64,000 nt of DNA from Canna indica. Taxonomy: Eukaryota > Streptophyta > Magnoliopsida > Zingiberales > Cannaceae. The notes beneath the pieces were generated by a model. The model was given only the letters and a program-made list of their open reading frames with translations. It did not search any database and was not told the origin of the DNA. Shown here piece after piece: positions 33,825 through 46,266 of this stretch (its first letter is position 1; every line of letters starts with the position of its first letter). A program made the translations under genes and the position numbers. Location: positions 20,987,501 to 21,051,500 of the forward strand of contig CP136896.1 of assembly GCA_034359265.1 (NCBI GenBank), given 5' to 3'.

Positions 33825-36800
33825 ATGGATAAGGAATGGATTCAAATGCCGAGATATAGTGCGGAGTATATCAATGGTGTGCAATGTTTCCTACATTTTG
33901 CTTATAATAAAGGAAGGCCTCAGGGAGGAGAGATTTTATGCCCTTGTGCTCAATGTGGTAATGGTCGTTGGTTAAGAAAAGATGCAATATTTGAACATTT
34001 GATAGACTATGGATTTCTAAAAGGCTACACTATTTGGGTAAACCATGGTGAGGAGTTAACCATGCCCACAGAGGAGGATGACATCGATGATGGAGAGAAT
34101 TGCATGGATGATATGGATGCACTGTTGCATGATAGATTTAGAGAAGTGGCAGAAGAAGATGGAGTTACAGAGGGGCCTAATGAAGATGTCAAAAAGTTTT
34201 ATAATTTATTAGAAGAGGCAAACAAGGAATTGTACCCCGGTTGTAAAAATTTCTCTACTTTGTCCTTCATCATTCGGTTATATTTGATGAAGTATCTCTT
34301 TGGCTGGAGTAATGTGTCATTCAATGCACTCTTAGAGCTACTAAAAGAAGCTATGCCAGATTTAAACATCCCCCAATCTTTTAATAAAACAAGAGCCATG
34401 ATAAGGGACTTGGGCCTTGATTATAAAAAGATTGATGCTTGTCCCAATAATTGTATGTTATATTGGAAAGATCATGAGAAAGACAAGTCTTGTCATCTTT
34501 GCGGTGCTTCACGGTGGGTTGAGAATTCTCAGGCAGAGAATGAGCTAGAAAATCCCAAGCAAGGCCACAAAGTAGCGGCTAAAGTTTTAAGACACTTCCC
34601 GTTAATTCCTAGACTTCAAAGGTTGTTCATGTGTGAGAGGACTGCAGAATTAATGAGGTGGCATGAGGAAGAGCGGACAAGAGATGGGAAGTTAAGGCAT
34701 CCTGCTGATGGCGAAGCATGGAGAGACTTCGATGAGCGTTATCCTGATTTTGCTAGTGACCCACGCAACATAAGACTTGGGTTGACTAGCGATGGATTCA
34801 ATCCATATAGGACAATGAGTATTTCTTATAGTATATGGCCGGTAATAGTTATGCCGTACAACCTTCCACCATGGTTATGCATGAAGTCGGAGTATTTTAT
34901 GTTGTCATTAATTATCCCTGGACCACACTCTCCCGGGACTAATATTGATGTGTACTTGCAACCATTGGTTGAAGAGTTGAAAACTATGTGGGAGCTGGGA
35001 GTAGACACATATGATGCTTCAAAGAATCAAACTTTTAAGTTGCGAGCAGCCCTTTTATGGACTATTAGCGACTTTCCTGGATATGCTATGTTGAGTGGTT
35101 GGAACACAAAGGGAAAATTAGCATGTCCATCTTGTAATTATAACACAAATTCGGTTTACCTAAAGCATAGTCGAAAGATGTGTTATATGGATCACCGTGT
35201 TTTCTTGCCGATGAGTCATAATTATAGAAGAAACACACGGGATTTCAATGGAAAAGAAGAACATAGGCCTGCTCCTATTTTGTTAGAAGGGACACAGATC
35301 TTGGATTTGTTGCAAGACTTTGTCAATTCATTTGGGAAGATGCAAAAGAAAAGCAATGGTCCTTGGAAGAAGAAGTCTATTTTTTTTGAATTGTCATATT
35401 GGAAGCATAATAGACTACGACATAATCTTGATGTCATGCATATTGAAAAGAACATCTTTGACAATGTGATAGGTACTTTATTGGACATAATGGGGAAGAC
35501 AAAAGATCATGTTAATGCTCGTTTAGATTTGCAAGAGTTGGGAATTAGAAAGAAACTTCATCCGAAACCAATGGATCAAGGCAAGAAAGTAAAGTATGCA
35601 AAAGCATGCTTTAACATGAATAAAAATGAGAAGTCTATTTTCTGTGGTGTTCTCAAGGAAGCAAAATTACCTGATGGTTGTGCAGCAAATATTTCAAGAT
35701 GTGTTCACCAAGATAGTTTGAAAGTCTCAGGATACAAGAGTCATGATGCTCATTTCATGCTACACTACTTGCTGCCAATAGCAATGATTAGCACACTTCC
35801 TCACCAAGTGGCCTACCCTTTGATACGTTTATGTTCTTTTTTTCGTTCCATATGTCAAAGAGTTATTGATGTGAACGATTTAGAGATCTTAGAATTTGAA
35901 ATTGCTGAAACACTTTGCCAATTAGAGAGGATTTTTCCTCCTTCATTTTTTGATGTAATGCTTCATTTGCCTATTCACCTACCAAATGAGATAAGATTGG
36001 GTGGTCTTGTTCATTCTCGGTGGATGTATTCACCAGAAAGAGAGTTGGGAAAGTTGAAGGCTTATGTGCGCAATAAAGCTCGTCCGGAAGGTTCAATAGC
36101 TGAGGGTTACTTGGTTGAGGAATGCTTGACATTTTGCTCAAATTATATGAACTCTAATGTGGAGACACGGTGGAACAGAGTGAAAAGGAATGCTGACACA
36201 TGTGAATCTTTTGATACTAAACTTCCTAGTTTTTTTTTACCCATGGGTCGTCCTATAGGAGGGAAGAAAAAAGGTAATTTATTTTCGATGGACAACAATG
36301 AGAAGAACCAAGTCCACCGGTATATCTTGTTCAATTGTGATGAAGTTCAGCCTTACATTAGGTAAATAACTATTCTTTGCTCTTAAAAATTTGTTTATAA
36401 ACTCAATTGAATGATTGTTGTAACAAAATAATTTTCATGTAGTGAACATGAGACTATCATAAATCAAAAGAAAGGAAGAAAGTGGACCAAAGCAAAAAGT
36501 CAAAGCCATGATTTTATTGAGTGGTTTAAAAATCGTGCAATGGAGGAGGATGTCCCTGATCGATTGAAGGAGTTGTGTAGAGGCCCAAATAAAGTTGCAA
36601 GAAGGCTTTCGGGTTATGTTATCAATGGGTGTAAATTTCATACTACGCAGCGTGATGCAAGCCGCAAGACACAAAATAGTGGTGTCACTTTGGTGTCAAT
36701 CACTCAAAGCTTTGCTAGTAGTAAGGATCAAAATCCGACGACGAATGCAGTTACTTATTATGGTGCAATAAATGAAATAATTGAGTTAGACTATTATGGT

Positions 36801-37220
36801 AATTTCAAGTTTGTCTTGTTTAGATGTGATTGGTTTGAAGTAGAATCAAAAAAGTATGGGTTGACTTGTGTTCACTTCAATAAAAAATGTTATATGGATG
36901 ATCCTTTTGTGCTAGCTTCTCAAGTCCAACAGTGCTTCTATGTTCGCGATCCCTCTAAAGACAATAGGTATTACGTTATGAAAACTCTTCATAGAGAGAT
37001 TCCTAATGTGAATGACCAATCATATTGTGCAGAAGAAACATATAATATTGAGTCAGAACCAATCACAATTTTGTCTTTGCCTGATGATGAAATTAATGTT
37101 GAATGGGCAAGGGACGACATAGAGCCTACAATTGTTGAAAATTATTCATCCGTTTCAAATGAAATGGAGTCCGAAGAAGAATCTGATTTTGATGACACGC
37201 TCTGGGACTACTTTGATTAA
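33825..37220 (+). CDS. tnpD: TnpD transposase of CACTA A (two coding exons, 1104 aa)
   Basis: Coding exons are 33825-36361 and 36443-37220; the intron is GTAAAT...TGTAG and the joined frame stays open. It catalyses cut-and-paste excision of CACTA elements. Domains in order: transposase-associated domain (residues 4-75, with CPCAQCGNGRW), a zinc-site phrase CHLCGASRW near 223, TNP2 transposase (about 300-560, with PYNLPPW, PGPHSPG and HNLDVMHIEKNIFDN), DUF4218 (about 640-780, with SHDAHFMLHYLLP and LPIHLPNEIR) and DUF4216 (about 940-1010, with FRCDWFEV). The ATG at 33825 follows an acceptor-like TTTTCGTAG, so a non-coding first exon is likely. The length is normal for the family and no lesion was seen. 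It is the intact equivalent of the broken gene in element C. Confidence 0.9.
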
Positions 37221-38231
37221 ATGGTTCTATATTGTAATAAAATAATTAAGGTGATTCTTTTATATTACTATTATTGCAATAAACTTATTATGCTTCTATA
37301 AATACTTTATTATTATTGCAAGATCTTTCTTATTAACTGTGTCCTGACCTAACTCTCTCTTTTTCATTATTGAAGATTCGGTTGAACAAAGAGGGCTATT
37401 ATATCGGTGCAGAATACTTATCAGATCTCGTTGAAAAGGAACACTCAGCTCACAATCATGGTAAATCTCTTTTTCATTGAACAACTCTTTTATTGAAAGG
37501 TTCAATAGTTATATAACTTAACATGCAGATGAAGTAGTTATTTCTCCAAACAAATTAAGTAATGATTATGCAGAAGCACAACCAAAATCGACTTAAACAA
37601 TTTTAGAATTAACTGAATTGATGCTTTGATGAATCTAAACCTGTTTACCCTGTCAAATGATCTTTCTGAGATGTTCTTTGGCTCTTAAACTAAATCTTTA
37701 TTATTAGCATGGTAATTGATGTCTATTACCTTGAAAAAGAATCACCTTGGATGGGTTAAACTGAGGCTATGAGGCTAGCATTTAACTAGTGTTAGTCTCT
37801 CAAAGAATGAACAAGAATGATAAGGGAACAATCTCCAAATTGCTTAATTATTTTCAACATGTCGAAGCATTTTTTACTTGAAATATCATCATAATATTAA
37901 TTCATTGCAGTCAGAACAGTCCACTTTTTGAAATCTTTGCGGATTATATCCTCCATGTTAAAGCATGCTTTATATAACTATGTTATTATATTGGTGTATC
38001 TACTCTTTCTCCATGTGTTCTCTGTCATTGTAGTTAAAACTGCAGATATTGCTTATGGTCATCATATAGACAACTAGTATCTCTGTTCTCTGTCATTTTT
38101 TTCTTGCTCGCATGTTCTGGATTGAAAGACAACAGCAATATCTGTTGATACTCGGATTGCTCTTGATAATTACAAGGTGAGTTTGAACTCATTTTCCAAT
38201 ATCTGTTAATTACAATATCTGTTGACAACAG

Positions 38232-39530
38232 CTTAATCTCTGTTTATGAGAGTGAATACCAAGTTAGTAATCTGAAGATTACCATATTGAGCTTAGATAC
38301 CAACTGTTGCTGTTCACCATATTCGATCACTAGCTGTTCAACTGTTGGTTTCATGTATACTGTTTAAGTTTCATTGCTCAAACTTTATCAGGTTTCAGCT
38401 GAAACCTTATTAGATTTCAGCTGAAACCTTATAAAGTTTGAGCAATGAAACCTGATAAGGTTTCTGTTGAAACCTGATAAGGTTTCAGTTGAAACCTGAT
38501 TTCTGCAATAATCTAAAGCTTAATCTCTGTTTACTAGAGAGTGAATACCAAGTTAGTAATCTGAAGATTACCAACTGTTGCTGTTCACCATATTCGATCA
38601 CTAGCTGTTCAACTATTGGTTTCATGTATACTGTTTAAGTTTCATTGCTCAAACTTTATCAGGTTTCAGCTGAAACCTTATTAGATTTTAGCTGAAACCT
38701 TATAAAGTTTGAGCAATGAAACCTGATAAGGTTTCTGTTGAAACCTGATAAGGTTTCTGTTGAAACCTGATAAGGTTTCTGTTGAAACCTGATAAGGTTT
38801 CTGTTGAAACCTGATTTCTGCAATAATATGAAGCTTAATCTCTATTTACTAGAGAGTGAATACCAAGTTAGTAATCTGAAGATTACCAACTGTTGCTGTT
38901 CACCATATTCGATCACTAGCTGTTCAACTATTGGTTTCATGTATACTGTTTAAGTTTCATTGCTCAAACTTTATCAGGTTTCAGCTGAAACCTTATTAGA
39001 TTTCAGCTGAAACCTTATAAAGTTTGAGCAATGAAACCTGATAAGGTTTCTGTTGAAACTTGATAAGGTTTCAGTTGAAACCTGATTTCTGCAATAATCT
39101 GAAGCTTAATCTCTGTTTACAAGAGAGTGAATACCAAGTTAGTAATCTGAAGATTACCAACTGTTGCTGTTCACCATATTCAATCACTAGCTGTTCAACT
39201 ATTGGTTTCATGTATACTGTTTAAGTTTCATTGCTCAAACTTTATCAGGTTTCAGCTGAAACCTTATAAAGTTTGAGCAATGAAACCTGATAAGGTTTCT
39301 GTTGAAACCTGATTTCTGCAATAATCTGAAGCTTAATCTCTGTTTACTAGAGAGTGAATACCAAGTTAGTAATCTGAAGATTACCAACTGTTGTTGTTCA
39401 CCATATTCGATCACTAGCTGTTCAACTATTGGTTTCATGTATACTGTTTAAGTTTCATTGCTCAAACTTTATCAGGTTTCAGCTGAAACCTTATTAGATT
39501 TCAGCTGAAACCTTATTAGTTTTAGCAATC
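38232..39530. repeat. Five tandem hairpin-forming units in CACTA A
   Basis: Units start near 38232, 38518, 38834, 39105 and 39332, each with a phrase like TTAATCTCTGTTTA. Most contain a perfect inverted repeat whose 21-bp arms start GTTTCATTGCTC and end GAGCAATGAAAC (first unit 38368-38388 and 38431-38451). Inside the loop are shorter perfect palindromes GGTTTCAGCTGAAACC. Unit length varies (about 227-316 bp), mainly by the number of CTGATAAGGTTTCTGTTGAA sub-repeats. The block lies between tnpD and tnpA and codes for nothing recognisable. Confidence 0.85.
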
Positions 39531-40554
39531 ATACAAAGGGTAGCTTGGTGAGCAAAACAACAACTTGTTTCGACACAATTTGAACTGATTCGAGAACATT
39601 TCACAATCTCTATCTGATCACATTGCTTACCTGCAAAGTCTGATGTCTACAACAAGCATAAACAAAGCAAAATATCATCCACATAGTCAATCTTGTAAAC
39701 TCAACAGTGGCATAAACTAAACTCGACTGACTTATTAAAGAGCTAATAAATTGCTTTTTGAGACATCAGCAAGAGTGATGCTACTGCTGCTGCTGCCTTT
39801 GGATAAATATTTTTTTTGGCTCCCAATCATGCACCACAGACACAGAGATAATAGAATCTCACATGAGATGAGAGCAGATGAGCTTTTTGACCACTTCCTT
39901 GTTCCAATAGCTGGTGGCAGTCAGTCACTTGTATATTCTTTAGCTGGGGCATGCATTTTAGTGAGCATATATAATATGACAAACTGGGAATTGAATTATA
40001 TTATCTCTTCTACTTGAGTTCTGGTTTCTTTTGCCTTCATGTTCCCTGGTGGGGCCAACAGGGGAAGAGAGAGCTGCCTTCTCCCTGGTGTATGAGCTTC
40101 CTTATTTGAATTATATATACATACGCACATAGTAAGAATGATGTAAAAATGGTGTATGAGCTTCCTTTTTTTCTCCTGTTTTAGTGATTTTCTCAAGTTT
40201 ACCTAGCAACACAGTTAGTTAGTTCTACTGTTTCGTCCCTGGTAGAATGTTTTCTATCATCTAACTTGTATCACTAACTTAAATGTTCACTCATAGCAGC
40301 AGGGTGCTATTACACTGCAGGGTGCTGTTTAGGTTTACTGAAAACTGATTTCTTCCAGGTTTGTTAAACCCCCTTTATTCAGTGCAGGAATAGCTAATCA
40401 AGCCCCTGATTCAGAGGTTGTTTCAGAATCTGAGCTAAATTGGATAATTTTATCAAGGTCATGTATTCCTTTTTGCATTCTCTCTTGATACTAATATATT
40501 TATCTTTTCCCCCTTTTTTCAGGTTTGTTAAACCTCTCTGTCACAAGAATTGAT
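39531..40554. other. Region between the hairpin cluster and tnpA of CACTA A
   Basis: No recognisable coding domain is present. A short frame at 39751-40017 resembles nothing I know. An acceptor-like CCTTTTTTCAG ends at 40522, about 30 bp before the tnpA ATG, suggesting that this stretch contains a leader exon and intron of tnpA. Confidence 0.4.
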
Positions 40555-42872
40555 ATGGATTTTTCACTACAAGCAAAGTCAAGCAAAGAGTTAGCGGCCA
40601 AACATTACAAAATTAAATGTGAAAAGATTGAGCAGAATAAGAAGTTAAATCCAAACAGAAGATATGGTTTAGTCTCAAAACAAAATAAGAAGGACTCAGT
40701 CGCTCAAATTGTAAAGGCCAATCAGAAGAATAGTATCTCTAATATCAATGTCCAAGAGAAAGGAAAAATATCCTTTGAAAAGCCCAAGGATGCAGTCCCT
40801 ACTCAACCTACTACTTCTACTATGAGGCAGGTCATTTCTATTGATATTCAAAATAGAGGAAAAAGACCAACCATTCAAGATCAAAGACCCACATCCTCTA
40901 CTCAAAAACAAGTTCTTTCCAATTCTAATACAAAGTCTTCTCAAGTGCAACAACAACAAAAGCCAATCATTCAATATCAAAGGTCTACCCAAGTGCAGCA
41001 GCAACAAAGAAAGGGTAACCATGAGCAAGGACATGGGTATGCAACAAAGAAGACAAAGACTGCACCTTTGTGTCCATCAATGTCAATGGTTGAATATCGT
41101 GAGAAGTTGGGTATGCAAGTGCTAGAAAAAGATCCTCTAGAAGAGGAATGTAGAGAAGATGACATGGAACAAGTTGAGGAAGAGCACAATATACCCGATG
41201 AGCTAGAAGAGGAAGCAGATGTTGAGGAAGAGCACAATATACCCGATGAGTTGGAACATGTTCCCGAAGGTATATTATGTCATTATATGGAATTCTATAA
41301 TTAGCTTATTTTTAAATCATTATTGCTATGTCAATTAGGAACATCAAAAAATAAAGCAAGAGGGAAGACAATGTGCTATAGAATTCATGGAAGATCACTA
41401 GATGAGCGACAAGAAATAATTTTCAATAGTGAAGCACAACTAGTTGGGCCCAATGAGAAAGCTGTTTCAGACTTGAGCCAATTTTTGGGAACCGTGGCAC
41501 GAAATTCAGATTGGTGTCCCTTGATTTACACCAATTGGAAGGCCGTACCGAACAAGGATGACATATGGAAATATATCAATGTATGATAGTTTTTTATATT
41601 GTTCATTTACATTTGCATGTTAATATTAATGTTTGTTTTGCTTCACTTTGTAGAAAAAGTTCATCCTTCCAGAAATAGGGAAAGGGGTTGTGTTCAAAAT
41701 TATGGATGAAGCTTGGAGGAAACACAAATCAAAAATCAAGAAGGAACATTTTGACAATTACGTAACAAATAACGAGAGGATAAAAAATCGTCCTACAGAC
41801 ATTCCTCTCGAACACTTCAAGCAAATGATTGATTACTGGAGCTATGAACCCATCCAAGTAAGTATCTAGGTTTCATTATATAACTATGAAAATTATAAAG
41901 ATTTAGCGGAGTTTGGTCTGCTTAGCGGATTTAACTATGGATTTCTTACTTGCTTTTGATATGGTTATTGATTTTTTCTGGTTGCATATATTTAGTTTTT
42001 TTATTATTGATGTAGGATATGTGCCAACAAAATAGATTGAACAGATCACAACAAAAATGGAGGCATCGGATGGGCAATAAAAGATTTTCTGTGATAAAAG
42101 AAAAATTGGTAATATTTTTTTGCACGGTTTCATATTTTGAATTTTAAAGTAATGTCAATATTATGTTTTAACTCATTCTTGTGATTTATACAAAGCATGC
42201 TCAAAAGAATGAAGAACCCAGTCAAGTTGAGATGTTTGTTGAAACTCGGACTAAGGACGGAAAAGCCTTAGATGATGAAACTGAAGAGACAATTGTGAGT
42301 TTTTCTTCTAGCTATTGTTTTATACTTAATTATTTATTATTATCACTAACATTATTAAAATGTACATTTTAGGAAAAGCTTAAAACCATGGTTGAGCATG
42401 ATGGGAAAGTTGCTGCTGAGGCATTTCAATCTATGTTTGGGAAAGAGAAGTCAGGAAGAGTGCGTTGTTATGGAGGAACAATTACACCCACAATCTTAAA
42501 AAAAAATGAAGAAATGGCAGCAATGCAAGAAAAACATGATCAAGAGGTGAAGTCTTTGAAGGAGCAACATGCAATAATGGAAGAAAGACATGCAAAAATG
42601 GAAGAGAGACAGAACCAAATGCAACACCAAATGCAAAGAATGCAATCTCTTTTGAAGACATTTATTACACAGGCAAACCCAGATTTGAACATAGAGGCTA
42701 TAACAGCTCTGTTGGCACCACCAACTACTCCAAGGGATGCCAATAGCATCTTTGGTTCTTCTACTTCCACACATCATCCTCAAAATCAGGTAATTTTAGT
42801 TTAATATATGATTATGGAGTCTTCTGATTATTTTTATTTATTAATTAATTTTTGCAGGAAATGATGAATTGA
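40555..42872 (+). CDS. tnpA: TnpA-like protein of CACTA A (seven exons, 594 aa)
   Basis: Exons by splice sites and frame: 40555-41269, 41339-41580, 41654-41857, 42016-42108, 42196-42294, 42373-42789 and 42858-42872. The introns have GT-AG borders (the acceptor at 42195 is weak) and the summed length is an exact number of codons. A basic, glutamine-rich N-terminus leads to an acidic stretch with a repeated EEEHNIPDELE. Then comes the plant En/Spm transposase domain (Transposase_24 type; phrases GKGVVFKIMDEAWRKHKSKI, TDIPLEHFKQMIDYW and NRLNRSQQKWRHRMG). Exon 6 has a coiled coil near EERHAKMEERQNQMQ. Such proteins bind subterminal repeats and assist TnpD. A further upstream exon is possible because the frame is open back to an acceptor at 40522. 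Confidence 0.8.
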
Positions 42873-43184
42873 GATGATCAAGAGGACTTGGCTAATGGGA
42901 ATGCTAGGCTTAGAACAATTTCATATGTTTGTGAACTTTATTTAGACTTAATTGTGAAACTATGGAATGGGAATACTATAATTGTGAACTAATTATTATT
43001 CAATTAAATATATTATAAGTTTGAATGAAATTTATGTTTTCGAATCTATGTTTGTGAAATTGTATGGTTGTCTATGAAATTGTATGAGTGTCTGTGAAAT
43101 TGTATGGTTTACAGGAATATATATACATTTTAGGAACAAATATGAACCTGCGCACAAACAATACAATATGAACCAGCCTATAAG

Positions 43185-43557
43185 ATTTACCTATAGGAAC
43201 GGTTAAGAACCGTTTCTATAGGGTGGAACTATAGGAACGGTATAAAAACCGTTCCTATAGGGTGGAACTATAGGAACGGTTAAGAACCGTTTCTATAGGG
43301 TGGAACTATAGGAACGGTATAAAAACCGTTCCTATAGGGTTGGTTTATAGGAACCTTTTATAATCGTTCCTATAGGCTAGACCTATAGGAACGGTTATTT
43401 TGGCAGCGTGACCATAGGGAAGAAAACCGTTCCTATAGCCTAACGGAACGGCTGATTTGAGTACACACGGGAAACCGTTCCCGTAGCTCTATGGGAACGG
43501 TTTTTATCTTTTGGGAACGGTTTTCAACCGTTCCTATAGATGAAAAATGTTGTAGTG
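43185..43557. repeat. Subterminal repeats of CACTA A, right end
   Basis: About nine inverted pairs are present, such as TATAGGAACGG facing CCGTTCCTATAG. The first four units repeat every 39 bp or so and are separated by GGTGGAAC. They mirror the left-end array. Confidence 0.85.
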
Positions 43558-44145
43558 ACTGTGACCAAGTCATAGACCTTCTGCGACGGCAAGGGTGGTC
43601 GCAATACAGTCGCATAATTATCTTTTTTAAAAAAATAATAGAAAAATATAAATTCATTTCTTGTTCAATGATAGTCTGATACTATATTATATTATTTTAT
43701 ATTATATATTATATTAACTAAAGTTAAAAAAATTAGAATTAAATCAATTTATTAAGAATCTTGTCTTTAAACAAAAATAATGAGAAAATTGTGGGAACAC
43801 AAACTTCATCTCATGAGAGTTTGGAATTACAGATCATTTTATCAATTAACTTGAAAAGAAAATACAGCAAATCATTTTATCAATTCCTATGCTAAGACAT
43901 TATACAAATTTGTATAATATTCCACAACAGACAAGTAGCAAGTGAAAGATTAATGCTACGACGGAGATTTCTTTGGAGGGGAAGCCATGTGCTGATGACA
44001 AAGTCCTTACATCACAGCAAGGGTGAAGACAAAAACATTGTAGTCATGCACTTGGATTCTTCTACATCTAGCATTTTTAACTTGTAAGAACGGATCATTT
44101 ATTGATACCAATCCATGTGTAAGTCAAAACAAGAAGAATGAAATA

Positions 44146-44500
44146 ATGGACGAAGTTGGAATACCATCTGGTATTGGAGGTACTTTGCAGTTCAAAGGCA
44201 TAGAAATTGAATTGGCTGAGAAAGAAGATTCTGGTGATACTAAATCATCATCTCATGATATTGTTGATTGCTCTCCTGTCAATCTCATTAGAATAATAGG
44301 TAATCTGTTAGATTGGATGTGCTATTATACTTTACCTGTGATGCTGCTCATTATAATTCTTACATAATGTTCTTCTACTTTTGGCTGTCTCAGGTGTTGA
44401 TAGAATGGATTCATCAATCATGGGTAAGAGTTCCAACAGTAGCAAGAGATTTTATTTGACTTCAAACTTAATATGGTTGCAAAGAGGCAGCCAAGCATAA
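44146..44500 (+). CDS. Possible two-exon small ORF inside CACTA B (86 aa), unrecognised
   Basis: Exon 1 (44146-44299, MDEVGIPSGIGGTLQF at its start) and exon 2 (44394-44500) join through a GTAATC donor and a TGTCTCAG acceptor into one open frame of 86 codons plus stop. The frame is also open upstream of the ATG. I do not recognise the product and see no domain. It may be a fragment of a host gene carried by the transposon, or chance. No transposase similarity is seen. Confidence 0.3.
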
Positions 44501-46222
44501 TGATCTGTAAGGGCTAGCAAAACAAGGATCGTTATACAAGAGAAAGAGAAAAGACACATCAATTAATTATTTGGTACTTTTTTGGAGAAACAAACATGAC
44601 TAGCAAATTGTAACACAGGTTAAAATTAGCATGAAGCTACACAGCATAACTCGGTATTTATGAGATGGATGCCAAATAGGAACTTCTCTACAAATTCATA
44701 TAACTATGGCAGATCATGAGAATCCAACTAGCTAGGGTTCATATTCAAAGCCCTTACAAGCAAAGACACTTTGTTCATGACCAAAAACATAGTCACCCAA
44801 ATGGCAAATGAGCAACCTTAACATGATCTAGAGTTGATCAGCAATTTGTATCAACTTGTAAACCACTATAATTAATTAAATCAAGATTGACTGTCAACTG
44901 TAGAGTGAGTTTCATTGCTCTTATAAGCATGATTTCAGTGCAAACAACAAATATAAGTATATACGCTAAATTACACAAATATATAGTAACAACCAAGTGA
45001 GAGCAGCACAAGTTTAAACAATAAATTTCAATGTCAACAAGAAAATTGTGTCAGCCAAATACTTAACTTATTTCCATAGCAATTCATAAACAACCAACCA
45101 ACAAGACAAGGAACCATTTATCAATAATAACAATGAGGGACCAAATCCTAATGTGCATGCTTTTGTAAAGAGAAAAATAATTATTTATAGATATGCAAAA
45201 GAAATCTAAAAAAATCCAAAATTTCTACTTAGAATTTTTTCTTTTGTAATGAGTCTCGAATTTGGTTAACCTGATTTATAGCTAAGACTGACCACGCTTG
45301 TTTGGTACATGCTGGAGGGCTTCATTCACCATTTGTTGAAGAGACTTTCCTTCTGTATGATCAAAATAAGAGGTGGAGTACACAGTGTAGATCTTAAATT
45401 TTAAAAAACTAGGATGAAAAGAAAGTGTTATATATATAAGGCAAGCTTGACATGCTACTATCTTATCATAAAATTATGCCATATATCCTGTCATACATCT
45501 CAATTTTCAAACCTTGGCTGTAGTTAGCATTATATTTGGCAAAATATTTGGTCCTTAATTTTTATTTGCCCAGCAGTAATTAGTCAAACCAATGGACGAT
45601 ATTTTTATTAACAACTAACATGTACTATAATCACTATTTAAACAGTTACCATGGTATAGATAAAAATAATTAACTTACGCAGAAAATCCGTTGGATAAGC
45701 CACATCAGCTTAGCAGGCTCAAAAGCAACATCTAGGCCCTGTATAAAATCATAAATGCCCAACAATGTGAATAATTATAAGATCTATTTTGCCAAACATG
45801 AGGAACTTGATAATAAGAGATCACCTTCACTCTGACCTCCATGAAGCAATAGGTGAGTAACAGATGTAACAGTTAGAATGACCAAAGCAACAAATAACAA
45901 TGAATAAATTTTTGCATTAACATAATTCAAATGTAGACCTTCCATAAAATTCCTTTGCAATTTCAACCGCAAATGATAATTGAGATATATTAGCCTCACA
46001 TATCTATAACATGAACCACCAAAATAGAGAGATTGAACCATCAAGCTCATTAATTAATATTCCCCAAAAGAGATCACAAGTCTGAACTCTATCTTGGCAT
46101 TGGAGTCGATGGTATCCTGCACTACTTTTGCAAGTTCCAACAAAAGTAGAGTCGATGGTCTGAACTCTATTTTTTCGTCACCGGCAAAAACCGAAGCCGG
46201 CGGCGGCTAGGGTTTCGGCGAC

Positions 46223-46224
<2 letters not shown>

Positions 46225-46263
<39 letters not shown>
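46225..46263. repeat. (GA)n microsatellite
   Basis: An uninterrupted GA run of about 19 units lies in CACTA B, next to the gene-leader-like sequence. On the minus strand it reads as a CT-rich tract directly before AAACCCTAGCC. Confidence 0.95.

Positions 46264-46266
<3 letters not shown>

Larger units (their letters stand above)
32535..43557 (+). mobile_element. CACTA transposon A (innermost), coding capacity intact
   Basis: The left end is CACTACTAGATTTTGGC and the right end is the complement of CACTACAACATTTTTC. ACT lies directly outside both ends (32532-32534 and 43558-43560). Its 11.0 kb hold, on the plus strand, a TnpD gene (33825-37220) and a TnpA-like gene (40555-42872). The two are separated by a hairpin-rich repeat cluster. 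Dense subterminal repeats TATAGGAACGG and CCGTTCCTATAG occupy both ends. Both gene models read through all predicted splice junctions without a stop, so this copy may be autonomous and recent. Confidence 0.9.

Noticed and set aside
38232..39530. CRISPR-like array
   Set aside because: The repeats are long, palindromic, of variable length and without unique spacers, and they lie in a plant transposon.
39751..40017. 88-codon plus-strand frame before tnpA
   Set aside because: No domain, no splice connection to tnpA and no homology that I recognise. The region fits better as leader or intron.
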